From contig NZ_CP107716.1 in the NCBI RefSeq assembly GCF_025854335.1, positions 62,001 to 126,000 on the forward strand: 64,000 nucleotides of DNA, given 5' to 3'. This DNA is from Pelagibacterium flavum (GTDB lineage Bacteria; Pseudomonadota; Alphaproteobacteria; Rhizobiales; Devosiaceae). The notes beneath the pieces are model-generated. The model saw nothing but the letters and a program-made list of their open reading frames with translations. It was not told where the DNA came from and made no database searches. Shown here piece by piece: positions 55,988 through 64,000 of the stretch; position 1 is the first letter of the stretch, and every line of letters starts with the position of its first letter. The position numbers and the translations under genes were made by a program.

Positions 55988-57298
55988 ATGCAGACCAGTA
56001 CAACCATTGCCGCGCTGTCCACGGGCAGCCTGCCGTCTGGCGTTGCCGTCATCAGGTTGTCCGGACCGAAAGCCTTTGCGGCCGTGCGTGCTCTTTGTGG
56101 CACTCTGCCGGTGCCCCGAATGCTGACGCTGACGACTTTGCGCCATCCGGGAACCGGGGACGCGCTGGACCAGGGTCTCCTCGCGGTGTTTCCCGGACCC
56201 AATTCCTTTACCGGCGAGGATTGCGCCGAGCTCCAGGTTCATGGCTCCCCGGCGGGCGTAAAGGCCATTCTTTCTGCTCTGACGGGCCATTGCGAGGTTG
56301 AACTGGCCGGCGCTGGCGATTTCACCCGCAGGGCCTTTGAAAACGGCAAGCTCGACCTGACTGCGGTCGAAGGTCTTGGCGATCTGCTGGAAGCTGAAAC
56401 CGAATCTCAGCGCCGCCAGGCGTTGTCGCGGCTCGACGGTGGTCTTGCGGATCAGGTCATGGTCTGGCGCGCACTGCTGCTCGATGCCCGGGCGGAGATC
56501 GAAGCACGGCTCGACTTTTCCGACGAGGACGATGTTCCGTTCGCGCTGCCGGCCCGTTTTATCGTTGATCTACAAGAGCTTGTCGGCAAGCTCAAGGACG
56601 CGCTGGATAGCTACCAACGCGGTCGCATTGTCCGCGAGGGCTTTCGCATCGTCCTTGCCGGCGCTCCCAATGCGGGAAAGTCGAGCCTGCTCAACCGCCT
56701 GGCCGGTTCGGATCTGGCGATTGTTACTGCTGAAGCGGGTACGACGCGGGACACCAAGGACGTCGCCATCGATCTCGGGGGCCAACTGGTTACGCTGACC
56801 GATACTGCCGGGCTGCGCGAGACCGACAGCCTGGCTGAGGGAGAAGGAATTAAGCGAGCCAGACGCGCCATGGAGAGCGCCGATCTTGTTCTTTGGCTGA
56901 TCTCCCCTGATGCTGAAACGACACCGGACGCCGCGCCGGATGTTCCTCTGTGGCGACTGGGCACCAAATCCGATCTTGGGCCCACCACGGGTCCGATCGA
57001 TCTATCGCTTTCAGTCATGACCGGCGAGGGCGTCCCGGCCTTGCTAAAAAGGCTCGAAAGCCATATTGAAGGCCGCCTTGGCGCGAGCGAAACGAGCCTT
57101 GTGAGCCATCTTCGGGATAAGAAGGCGCTTGAACGAGCGATCCTGAGTGTCAAGACGGCGCTTGATCGGATCGAACAGCCCGAATTATGCGCCGAGGATT
57201 TGCGCCGTGCCGCAGATATTTTGGCCGGCCTGATTGGCCTTATGGACAATGAAGCGGTATTGGACAGACTGTTTGCCGGGTTCTGTATCGGGAAGTGA
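55988..57298 (+). CDS. mnmE: tRNA modification GTPase MnmE
   Basis: This 436-aa protein works with MnmG to modify U34 in tRNAs. The N-terminal domain starts TIAALSTGSLPSGVAVIRLSG; an N-terminal folate-binding fold and helices follow. The G domain inside has GAPNAGKSSLLNRL (G1), GTTRDTKDVAIDL (G2), TDTAGLRE (G3) and GTKSD (G4). The C-terminal FCIGK supplies the Cys. Its stop codon TGA is the first half of a parS-like site. Confidence 0.96.
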   Translation: MQTSTTIAALSTGSLPSGVAVIRLSGPKAFAAVRALCGTLPVPRMLTLTTLRHPGTGDALDQGLLAVFPGPNSFTGEDCAELQVHGSPAGVKAILSALTGHCEVELAGAGDFTRRAFENGKLDLTAVEGLGDLLEAETESQRRQALSRLDGGLADQVMVWRALLLDARAEIEARLDFSDEDDVPFALPARFIVDLQELVGKLKDALDSYQRGRIVREGFRIVLAGAPNAGKSSLLNRLAGSDLAIVTAEAGTTRDTKDVAIDLGGQLVTLTDTAGLRETDSLAEGEGIKRARRAMESADLVLWLISPDAETTPDAAPDVPLWRLGTKSDLGPTTGPIDLSLSVMTGEGVPALLKRLESHIEGRLGASETSLVSHLRDKKALERAILSVKTALDRIEQPELCAEDLRRAADILAGLIGLMDNEAVLDRLFAGFCIGK

Positions 57299-57311
57299 TT
57301 CACGTGAAACA
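57296..57311. promoter_or_regulatory. parS-like site 4
   Basis: TGATTCACGTGAAACA differs at one base from TGTTTCACGTGAAACA. It covers the mnmE stop codon. Confidence 0.75.
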
Positions 57312-57330
57312 CGGACCGCGCCTATTAGAG

Positions 57331-57346
57331 CGATTCACGTGAAACA
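57331..57346. promoter_or_regulatory. parS-like site 5
   Basis: CGATTCACGTGAAACA has two differences from the consensus. It is 35 bases after site 4. Confidence 0.7.
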
Positions 57347-57367
57347 CAACGATATGCGATCAAAAAC

Positions 57368-57383
57368 GGATTCACGTGAAACA
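57368..57383. promoter_or_regulatory. parS-like site 6
   Basis: GGATTCACGTGAAACA has two differences. It is 37 bases after site 5 and 18 bases before the mnmG ATG, so ParB binding could also affect mnmG transcription. Confidence 0.7.
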
Positions 57384-57400
57384 TCATCGAGACTGCAATC

Positions 57401-59266
57401 ATGAGTGACTATGGCGTCATCATTGTCGGCGGAGGACATGCGGGAGCGGAAGCCGCTGCCGCTTCGGCCCGCCTTGGCGTAGCAACTGCCCTGGTCACCC
57501 ATCGTTTCGCGACGATTGGCGAGATGAGCTGCAATCCGGCAATTGGTGGATTGGGCAAGGGCCATCTGGTGCGTGAAATCGATGCCCTCGATGGCGTCAT
57601 GGGCCGGATCGCCGACAGGGGCGGCATCCAGTTCCGCGTCCTCAATCGGCGCAAGGGGCCCGCAGTGCGTGGTCCGCGGGCGCAGCAGGACCGCAAGCTC
57701 TATCGCGAGGCGATGCAGGCGGAGCTTTCCGGCACGCCCAATCTGGACATCATCGAAGGCGAAGTCGACGATCTTCTTGTGACCGACGGTGTGGTCAGTG
57801 GCGTCGTGCTGCTCGATGGACGTCAGATCTCAACCAGGGCCGTGGTCCTGACCACCGGCACATTCCTGCGTGGTCTCATCCATCGCGGCGAGGAGACCAT
57901 TCCGGCGGGCAGGGCAGGGGAAAGACCGGTACTTGGCCTCTCAGTCCGTCTGGAGGAGCTCGGGCTCAAGCTGGGCCGGCTCAAGACGGGTACGCCTCCG
58001 CGGCTTGATGCCCAGTCGATCAATTTTTCCGCGCTATCAGAGCAACTCGGCGACGAACCGCCCGAGCCGTTATCGGCGCTCACAGACGTCATAACGACGC
58101 GCCAGATTTCGTGCTTTGAAACCCGCACTACGCCCGAAGCACATCAGATCATTGCTGATAATCTTTCAAAATCAGCGATGTATTCGGGTCGCATCCAATC
58201 GCGGGGGCCGCGCTATTGCCCTTCGATCGAAGACAAGATCGTCCGGTTTGCCGACAAGGACAGCCATCTGGTCTTCCTTGAGCCCGAGGGGCTCGACGAT
58301 CCGACCATTTATCCAAACGGTCTTTCCACGTCTCTCCCGGCCGATGTGCAGCTGCAATTTCTGCAAGCGATGCCCGGTCTTGAGAACGTGGCCATCAAGC
58401 GTCCGGGTTACGCCATCGAGTACGATCATGTCGATCCGCGCGAGCTGGCGCCCAGCCTGATGTTGCGCGCTCTGCCGGGGCTCTACCTCGCCGGTCAGAT
58501 CAACGGCACGACGGGCTATGAAGAGGCCGCCGCGCAGGGGCTTCTGGCCGGGGCCAATGCGGCCCTGGCTGCGCTTGGCCGGGCACCCCTGATTCTGTCG
58601 CGCACCAATTCCTATCTCGGCGTGATGATCGACGATCTGATTTCCCGAGGCGTAACTGAGCCCTACCGGATGTTCACCTCGCGTGCCGAATTCCGCTTGC
58701 AGCTTCGGGTCGACAATGCCGACCAGCGGCTTACACAGCTTGGGATCGATATCGGCCTGGTGGGTGAGGAGCGAGAGCAGCATTTCCTCGCCCGTACGGC
58801 GCGACTGGATGGAGCCAAGGCGCTTTTGCATTCCCTATGGGTAACTCCGACCGAGGCTCGCAAAGTCGGCGTGAACGTCAATGCCGATGGCGTGCGGCGC
58901 ACAGCCTTTGAACTCATGAGCTATCCAACCACCACACGGCAGGATCTTGAAGCTGTGTGGCCCGAGATTTCGGACATAGAAACAAAGACTTATGAGCAAG
59001 TGACCATAGACGCGCAATATGCTGTGTATCTCGAGCGCCAGCAGGCCGATGTCGAGGCCGTCAAGCGTGATGAAGCACGGGAAATCCCCACCTGGCTGGA
59101 CTACAGTCTGTTGCCCGGGCTTTCCAATGAAATGAAGCAGAAGCTAATCGCCGCTCGTCCGCAGACCATCGCTCAGGCTCAACGCATCGAAGGCGTAACT
59201 CCTGCGGCCCTCACGCTGGTCCTGGCCGTTATCCGTCGCGGCCGCATCGACCGGAAGGCGTCATGA
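57401..59266 (+). CDS. mnmG: tRNA uridine-5-carboxymethylaminomethyl modification enzyme MnmG
   Basis: This 621-aa FAD protein has the dinucleotide-binding [21 protein letters not shown] at the N-terminus, the family motif [26 protein letters not shown] and [19 protein letters not shown] segment [19 protein letters not shown]. The C-terminal helical part binds MnmE and tRNA. It forms the cmnm5U34 modification with MnmE. The stop overlaps the rsmG start by ATGA. The former name is gidA. Confidence 0.97.
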   Translation: MSDYGVIIVGGGHAGAEAAAASARLGVATALVTHRFATIGEMSCNPAIGGLGKGHLVREIDALDGVMGRIADRGGIQFRVLNRRKGPAVRGPRAQQDRKLYREAMQAELSGTPNLDIIEGEVDDLLVTDGVVSGVVLLDGRQISTRAVVLTTGTFLRGLIHRGEETIPAGRAGERPVLGLSVRLEELGLKLGRLKTGTPPRLDAQSINFSALSEQLGDEPPEPLSALTDVITTRQISCFETRTTPEAHQIIADNLSKSAMYSGRIQSRGPRYCPSIEDKIVRFADKDSHLVFLEPEGLDDPTIYPNGLSTSLPADVQLQFLQAMPGLENVAIKRPGYAIEYDHVDPRELAPSLMLRALPGLYLAGQINGTTGYEEAAAQGLLAGANAALAALGRAPLILSRTNSYLGVMIDDLISRGVTEPYRMFTSRAEFRLQLRVDNADQRLTQLGIDIGLVGEEREQHFLARTARLDGAKALLHSLWVTPTEARKVGVNVNADGVRRTAFELMSYPTTTRQDLEAVWPEISDIETKTYEQVTIDAQYAVYLERQQADVEAVKRDEAREIPTWLDYSLLPGLSNEMKQKLIAARPQTIAQAQRIEGVTPAALTLVLAVIRRGRIDRKAS

Positions 59267-59922
59267 CAGGCGATTCGGGCCGTATCGCGGATCTGGAGCG
59301 GGTCGGCGCGGCGACATTTGGCAATGCGGAGGTCATTTCCGCTCAACTCCATAGGTTCTCGGATCATCTCCTGCGCTGGCAGAAGGTTCAGAATCTGGTT
59401 TCACGTGAAACACCGGGAGATTTGTGGACGCGCCATATCCTTGATTCGCTTCAGATTTTGCCGTCGATCAGCCCATTTTCCGGGCATCTGCGCATCCTCG
59501 ATATCGGCAGTGGCGGCGGATTTCCGGCGATTCCTCTAGCCATCGCGCTGCAGGGGACGGATTTTTCCATGCATCTGATCGAGTCCAACACACGAAAATG
59601 TGCGTTTCTACGCGCCACGGCACGCGAATTCGATCTTCCGATCACCGTTCACACCGCCAGAATCGAGACGGTGGCGCCTGAAACCATAGGTTCCGTCGAT
59701 CTTTTTACGTCTCGAGCCCTGGCGCCTTTGCCGCTGCTTTTGAGCTATATCCACCGTTTTTGGGGTCCGGAAAGCCGTGCTGTTCTGCATAAAGGGCGCG
59801 AAAATGGGGAAGAACTGAAATCAGCGGATTCAGATTGGGTTTACGATGTGTTAAAGCATCAAAGTGCGACGGACAAAGACGGCGTTCTGCTCGAGATATC
59901 CCATCTGCGGCCTCGCACCTAA
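59263..59922 (+). CDS. rsmG: 16S rRNA (guanine(527)-N7)-methyltransferase
   Basis: This 219-aa methyltransferase has the SAM-binding [19 protein letters not shown] motif. The preceding segment [21 protein letters not shown] is the RsmG signature (LW-RHI-DS). It modifies G527 of 16S rRNA. A parS-like palindrome lies inside the gene and encodes part of the VSRETP stretch. Confidence 0.95.
   Translation: MTGDSGRIADLERVGAATFGNAEVISAQLHRFSDHLLRWQKVQNLVSRETPGDLWTRHILDSLQILPSISPFSGHLRILDIGSGGGFPAIPLAIALQGTDFSMHLIESNTRKCAFLRATAREFDLPITVHTARIETVAPETIGSVDLFTSRALAPLPLLLSYIHRFWGPESRAVLHKGRENGEELKSADSDWVYDVLKHQSATDKDGVLLEISHLRPRT
59397..59412. promoter_or_regulatory. parS-like site 7 (inside rsmG)
   Basis: GGTTTCACGTGAAACA has one difference. 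Its 14-base core GTTTCACGTGAAAC is a perfect palindrome, the best symmetric site in the window. Confidence 0.85.
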
Positions 59923-59959
59923 CCTAAGTGTTTGAAACCATGATGGTTTCGGAGGTCAG

Positions 59960-60760
59960 ATGCATCCGCGTATCATAACTCTCGCTAATCAGAAGGGCGG
60001 CGTCGGCAAAACAACGACGGCGATCAATTTGGCAACTGCCCTTGCGGCCATTGGTGAGCAGGTTCTCATCGTCGATCTCGATCCTCAGGGCAATGCGTCC
60101 ACGGGCCTCGGCCTTGGGCGTCAGCAGCGTGAGCGCTCGTCCTACGATCTGCTGCTCAATGAATCGACGGTCAAGGATGCGGCGGTCCGCACCAATGTGC
60201 CCAATGTGGCGATCGTGCCTTCGACCATGGATCTGTTGGGTGTTGAGCTGATGATCGCGGCTGAGCGTGATCGCGCGTTCCGCCTGAAGTCGGCGCTCGA
60301 CAATGTGGCCGAAGTGACTATTGACGGCAAGCCGATCACCTATGTGCTGATTGACTGCCCACCGTCCCTCAATCTGCTCACCATAAACGCGCTGACGGCC
60401 GCGGACGCGGTTCTCGTGCCGCTGCAATGCGAGTTCTTTGCGCTGGAGGGTTTGAGTCAACTGCTTCAGACCATTGAGCAAATTCGCTCGACGCTCAATC
60501 CGCGCCTGTCGATCCAGGGCGTTGTGATGACTATGTTCGACAAGCGAAACAATCTGTCCGAGCAGGTGCTCAGCGACGTGCGCGAGCATATGGGAACGCT
60601 GGTCTATGATACGGTCATACCGCGTAATGTGCGGCTGTCCGAAGCGCCCAGCTATGGCAAGCCGGCATTGCTGTATGATCTTAAATGCGCCGGAAGTCAG
60701 GCCTATCTTCGATTGGCCACCGAAGTGATCAAGCGTGAACGCCAGTTGCGGGCGGCCTGA
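59960..60760 (+). CDS. parA: Chromosome partitioning ATPase ParA
   Basis: This 266-aa Walker-type ATPase starts RIITLANQKGGVGKTTTAINLATAL with the deviant Walker A KGGVGKTT. The sequences VLIVDLDPQGNASTGLG and YVLIDCPPSLNLLTINAL give the other nucleotide-binding parts. It moves ParB-parS complexes to separate chromosome origins. Its stop overlaps the next frame (TGATG), so parA and parB are one operon. Confidence 0.97.
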   Translation: MHPRIITLANQKGGVGKTTTAINLATALAAIGEQVLIVDLDPQGNASTGLGLGRQQRERSSYDLLLNESTVKDAAVRTNVPNVAIVPSTMDLLGVELMIAAERDRAFRLKSALDNVAEVTIDGKPITYVLIDCPPSLNLLTINALTAADAVLVPLQCEFFALEGLSQLLQTIEQIRSTLNPRLSIQGVVMTMFDKRNNLSEQVLSDVREHMGTLVYDTVIPRNVRLSEAPSYGKPALLYDLKCAGSQAYLRLATEVIKRERQLRAA

Positions 60761-60771
60761 TGGAGAAGACC

Positions 60772-61653
60772 ATGAACGATAAACCCACTCGCCTCGGCCG
60801 CGGCCTCGCCGCCCTCATCGGAGACATGCAGCCGCTGGAAGCCGCGCCGCGCCAAGCGGAAACGACCGGTACGCGTCGTCTGCCGGTGGAATTCATCATC
60901 GCCAGCCGCGCCAATCCGCGCAAGGATTTCGACGCAGAGCTGCTCGAAGACCTGACCAATTCGATTCGCGAAAAGGGCGTCATGCAGCCGCTCCTGGTAC
61001 GCCCAAGCGATCAGGGCCCCGATGTCTTTGAAATCATTGCCGGCGAGCGCCGGTGGCGGGCCGCTCAGAGGGCAGGGCTGCATGAGGTTCCGGTCATTAT
61101 CCGTGAGGTCGATGACAAGGAAGCTCTTGAGCTGGCTATTATCGAAAACGTTCAGCGCGCCGATCTCAATCCGCTTGAAGAAGCGCAAGGCTATGGCCAG
61201 CTGATCGAACAGTTCGATTACACCCAGAACGATCTTGCCCATGTCATCGGCAAGTCCCGTTCACATGTTGCCAATACGCTTCGGTTGCTCAGATTGCCCG
61301 ACGAGGTGCAAGGCATGCTGGAGCGTGGCGAATTGACCGCCGGGCACGCACGGACGCTGATTACATCTGACGATCCGCTCGCTTTGGCTCGACGGATTGT
61401 CGATTCGGGTCTTTCGGTGCGTGAAGCCGAAGCGTTGCATCAAAAGGGCGCTGAGGCGCGCCGGCCGCTGCCGATCGGCGAAAAGCGCGGGCCGTCAAAG
61501 GATGCGGATACGTTGGCGCTCGAAAAACAATTGTCAGATGCTTTGGGATTGTCGGTCACGCTCGAACATAAGGAGCGCGGCGGGAAGCTTGAAATCCGGT
61601 ACAAAACCCTTGAGCAGCTCGATGGCATCTGTGCACGTTTGCTGCCTCATTAG
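60772..61653 (+). CDS. parB: Chromosome partitioning protein ParB
   Basis: This 293-aa CTP-dependent DNA-binding protein begins KPTRLGRGLAALIGDM, the ParA-activating segment. The CTP-binding parts are GVMQPLLVRPSDQG and IIAGERRWRAAQRAGL (GERRxRA motif). A helix-turn-helix (QNDLAHVIGKSRSHVANTLRLLRLP) binds parS, and the C-terminus dimerises. The ATG at 60772 follows GGAGA; an ATG at 60760 overlaps the parA stop. It should load at the CACGTG-centred sites in this window. Confidence 0.96.
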   Translation: MNDKPTRLGRGLAALIGDMQPLEAAPRQAETTGTRRLPVEFIIASRANPRKDFDAELLEDLTNSIREKGVMQPLLVRPSDQGPDVFEIIAGERRWRAAQRAGLHEVPVIIREVDDKEALELAIIENVQRADLNPLEEAQGYGQLIEQFDYTQNDLAHVIGKSRSHVANTLRLLRLPDEVQGMLERGELTAGHARTLITSDDPLALARRIVDSGLSVREAEALHQKGAEARRPLPIGEKRGPSKDADTLALEKQLSDALGLSVTLEHKERGGKLEIRYKTLEQLDGICARLLPH

Positions 61654-61657
61654 GGCG

Positions 61658-61673
61658 AGTTGCACGTGAAACA
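61658..61673. promoter_or_regulatory. parS-like site 8
   Basis: AGTTGCACGTGAAACA has two differences from the consensus. It lies between the convergent parB and holA genes. Confidence 0.6.
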
Positions 61674-61695
61674 TCGTGCTAAGTGGTTGATGCAA

Positions 61696-62718
61696 CTAGC
61701 GTCTTGCAGCGGCCATGCAGATCGCCAGCAAGGCCTGGCGCCCAATCGCGGGTGCGAGCGGCCCTGATTTGCGGCTTTCCAGAATTGCGCTGGCCAGTCG
61801 ATTGCAGGCTGCGGCCAAGCCATCATCGTTCCAGAGTCTGAGCTGCTGTTCGAAGCTGGACTTGCGGGAAAAGTGAATACGCGGCGTCGCACGGCTGATG
61901 ATCTGATCCATGCTCGCGCCGGTGTCGATTTCAGCCCGCATGGCCCGCAGTCGGGAAAAGTGCTGCATTGCAACGATGAGCAGACGTTGTGCGTCGGTGC
62001 CGGCGCTTGCTGCGCGCGTCATGGCTTCATCGAAGCGGCGTGCATGGCCGGTTGCGACAGCGTCAACCACAGCATCGACGGCCAGCGCAGCGTTGTCGCC
62101 GCACAGTTTCATAACCTCCTCGCGCGACAAGGTTCCACCCTCGCCGGCATAGAGAACGAGTTTTTGCAGCTCGCTTCGCGTCACCTGCCGGTCATTGCCC
62201 AGCATATCGCGCAACATGGACACCAGATCGGTTTCGAGCGTTATTTCGGCCTGAGCAAATGTCTCGCGGATCAGGGTGTCAATCGTCTGGCCGGTATCGG
62301 CGTAGCATGGCAGCGCCCGGGCATCCTTGCGGGCCTCGGCCTGCTTGCGCAGGGCATCTGTGGGCTTGAGGTCAGCCCCTTCAACGATGAAAACTGTTTG
62401 AGCGCCTTCGTCCAAGAGCTCAACCAGCGTTGGGGCCAGTTTATTTGTCGCTGCCCGGATGCGGATTGTCGTCTGGCCGCCGAACAATGATGGGCTGCGC
62501 GCCAGAATCCCCAGCCGTTGCGGATCGGCGTCGATCTCGCTCATATGCAATTGAGAAAGACTCTCCGGATCGGGTGGGTCTCCGGCGAATTGCTTGACGA
62601 GCCGCGCCGCATTTTCGCTGACCAGCCCTGTGTCGGGGCCGTAAACCAGCACAAGGCCGGACGTCAGGTCGGGCCTCGACAGGAATTTCTCAATGTCACG
62701 GCCCTTGAGAGCGGTCAT
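61696..62718 (-). CDS. holA: DNA polymerase III delta subunit
   Basis: This 340-aa clamp-loader subunit has the delta fold: GLVLVYGPDTGLVSENAARLVKQF, a modified Walker A region, FGGQTTIRIRAATNK and VFIVEGADLKPTDALRKQAE. The C-terminal helices end QALLAICMAAARR. It opens the sliding clamp. Its ATG overlaps the lptE stop, and the leuS-lptE-holA order is conserved in alphaproteobacteria. Confidence 0.94.
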   Translation of the reverse strand: MTALKGRDIEKFLSRPDLTSGLVLVYGPDTGLVSENAARLVKQFAGDPPDPESLSQLHMSEIDADPQRLGILARSPSLFGGQTTIRIRAATNKLAPTLVELLDEGAQTVFIVEGADLKPTDALRKQAEARKDARALPCYADTGQTIDTLIRETFAQAEITLETDLVSMLRDMLGNDRQVTRSELQKLVLYAGEGGTLSREEVMKLCGDNAALAVDAVVDAVATGHARRFDEAMTRAASAGTDAQRLLIVAMQHFSRLRAMRAEIDTGASMDQIISRATPRIHFSRKSSFEQQLRLWNDDGLAAACNRLASAILESRKSGPLAPAIGRQALLAICMAAARR

Positions 62719-63209
62719 TGCACCCCAAGATCGGCAAGCAGAGCCAGGCGAATGGTTTCCGCTGCGGACCTGGCTGCCTGCTCCTCGGCTGCGGCGCGCG
62801 CGGCATCGTCGGCAACGATCTGGCCGTTTGTGCGATAGCCGGCAGTGGCTGATCGCGTGCCGGCGCTCATTCGCACGCCGTTCTGCTCAACACGATAAGT
62901 TATTGTAATCGTTAGCTGATATTCGGAAATTGGGCCCGGTACGTCGGAAAGTCCAATCCGTGTTGCACTGGATGAAACCTGAGCAGAAAACTGCGGCGCG
63001 TCGGCGGTTGCCGGACCAAACCGGCCCGAAAGCGTCTGATATACCACTTGCTCAAGGCGCGTTTCGGGCTCCGCATAACGCAGCGCGACGCTTTGGCTGG
63101 AGATGGCCGCATCGCCATAAACAGGCGTTAACGTGCAGCCGGCGGAAAGCCCCGCCGCTGCCAATGCAACGCCCAAACAGGTGGCGCGGACGATTCTAGC
63201 AAACGACAT
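62715..63209 (-). CDS. lptE: LPS-assembly lipoprotein LptE
   Basis: This 164-aa protein has a signal peptide with lipobox (ALAAAGLSAGCTLTPVYG, Cys at about residue 25). The mature part shows RLEQVVYQTLSGRFGP and YQLTITITYRVEQNGVRMSAGTRSATAGYR, which matches the LptE/RlpB fold. LptE plugs the LptD barrel for lipopolysaccharide export to the outer surface. It lies between leuS and holA with short overlaps, the classic arrangement. Confidence 0.9.
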   Translation of the reverse strand: MSFARIVRATCLGVALAAAGLSAGCTLTPVYGDAAISSQSVALRYAEPETRLEQVVYQTLSGRFGPATADAPQFSAQVSSSATRIGLSDVPGPISEYQLTITITYRVEQNGVRMSAGTRSATAGYRTNGQIVADDAARAAAEEQAARSAAETIRLALLADLGVQ

Positions 63210-64000
63210 TGACGATCCTGTTGGGCACGACGATCACCTTACGTGGAGGATTGCCGTCGAGAATGCGGGCAACCGCTTCCAGTGACAAGGCCGCAGCTTC
63301 CGCCTGCGTCGAGGGAGCGTCCTTGGGCATCTCTATTTCGCCGCGCCGCTTTCCATTAACCTGAACGGCCAAAACCACAGTATCGTCAATAAGATATGCG
63401 GGATCTGCCTCGGGCCAGGGCGTGTCACAAACCATGGTCTGATGACCCAGGTTTGCCCAGCAGCTCTCGGCCAGGTGGGGCATCATCGGGGCGATGAACT
63501 GCACAAAACGCTCAATGGCAATTCGCAGGGCCGAAATATTGGCAAGCGAGGGCGATTCGCTGACGACCGGGATAAATTTCTGAATGGCGTTGGCCAGTTC
63601 ATAGATCTGGGCGACGGCGCGGTTAAATCTCAGACCGGTCAGATCGGCCTCGATCAGCGCCGTTGCCTTGTGGGCGGCTTTCAAAATGTCGATCGTGCGT
63701 GGGTCTTCCTGGTCGATCGTGCTGGGTTCGAGCGAAAGCAATTCACGCGCTTCCCCAACCAGCTTGTGGACGCGCTGCGAAAAGCGCCAGGCGCCCTCGA
63801 TACCTGCCTCTGTCCATTGGACGTCGCGTTCGGGCGGAGAGTCCGAGAGCACAAACCAGCGCACGGTATCGGCGCCATAGGCGGCAATCATATCGTCGGG
63901 ATCGATGACGTTGCGCTTGGATTTGCTCATTTTTTCGATCGATCCGATGGTCACCGGCTCGCCGGTAACCGATGAGGTCGCCACACGCTGCCCATCGGAT
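63196..64000 (-). CDS. leuS: Leucyl-tRNA synthetase, C-terminal part (gene runs off the window)
   Basis: The visible 268 codons contain the class I signature KMSKSKRNVIDPDDMIAAYGADTVRWFVLSDSPPERDVQWTEAGIEGAWRF, split as the KMSKS loop and the following helix. The anticodon-binding domain (FNRAVAQIYELANAIQKF, RFVQFIAPMMPHLAESCW) and the C-terminal beta part (VNGKRRGEIEMPKDA) follow. The N-terminal catalytic and editing domains are beyond base 64000. It overlaps lptE by 14 bases. Confidence 0.96.
   Translation of the reverse strand, partial: SDGQRVATSSVTGEPVTIGSIEKMSKSKRNVIDPDDMIAAYGADTVRWFVLSDSPPERDVQWTEAGIEGAWRFSQRVHKLVGEARELLSLEPSTIDQEDPRTIDILKAAHKATALIEADLTGLRFNRAVAQIYELANAIQKFIPVVSESPSLANISALRIAIERFVQFIAPMMPHLAESCWANLGHQTMVCDTPWPEADPAYLIDDTVVLAVQVNGKRRGEIEMPKDAPSTQAEAAALSLEAVARILDGNPPRKVIVVPNRIVNVVC

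Overview
The window looks like the chromosome of a Hyphomicrobiales (Rhizobiales) alphaproteobacterium, probably close to Devosia or Pelagibacterium. The evidence is its gene order: leuS-lptE-holA, parB-parA-rsmG-mnmG-mnmE-rho-hemJ-hemE, then maf-aroE-coaE-dnaQ and secB; hisB-DUF2628-hisH-hisA-hisF-hisE-coaA; hslV-GNAT-hslU; and hrcA-grpE-dnaK-dnaJ. Rhizobiales-type palindromic repeats are also present. The genus is inference. No tRNA, rRNA or CRISPR array was seen.

Bases 1-16,272 are an accessory, IS-rich segment. It holds the end of an IS3 element, a 1.5-kb IS5/IS1182-type element and a 849-bp IS5/IS427-type element with a frameshifted transposase. Between them and the next IS cluster lie cargo genes: a hypothetical protein, an SDR plus c-type cytochrome pair behind a perfect FNR/FixK-type box, a P1B metal ATPase, a chemoreceptor with a coupled small membrane protein, a GNAT acetyltransferase and a truncated RidA gene. 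The segment ends in a nest of elements: an IS110/IS1111-type element inside the orfB of a second IS3 element, which abuts a truncated IS21 (istB) remnant, which in turn lies beside a truncated comM.

Bases 16,273-31,800 carry core genes: a response regulator, a GH25 lipoprotein whose 3' end is duplicated around a palindromic repeat, marC, gshB, yraN, rsmI and a penicillin-binding-protein activator lipoprotein. The rph-rdgB-hemW chain follows, then the heat-shock genes hrcA, grpE, dnaK and dnaJ. hrcA, grpE and dnaK each have an RpoH-type promoter candidate with identical 18-bp spacing.

Bases 31,800-52,530 carry metabolism and protein-quality genes: pyrF, dapB, gpmA, DNA repair genes (ada/ogt-like, nth), adenosine kinase, coaA, the histidine operon with a duplicated hisF 5' end forming a small coupled ORF, hslVU, smr, a Tim44-domain protein, fxsA, secB, dnaQ, coaE, aroE and maf.

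Bases 52,531-64,000 appear to be the origin region. The maf-hemE intergenic space has two perfect CtrA motifs (TTAA-N7-TTAA), a DnaA-box-like site, GANTC sites and an AT-rich stretch, so it is a strong oriC candidate. parA and parB lie 7-9 kb away. Eight parS-like palindromes centred on CACGTG run from about 19.4 kb to 61.7 kb. This arrangement links replication control (CtrA, DnaA), segregation (ParAB-parS) and DNA polymerase subunits (holA, dnaQ) in one stretch.
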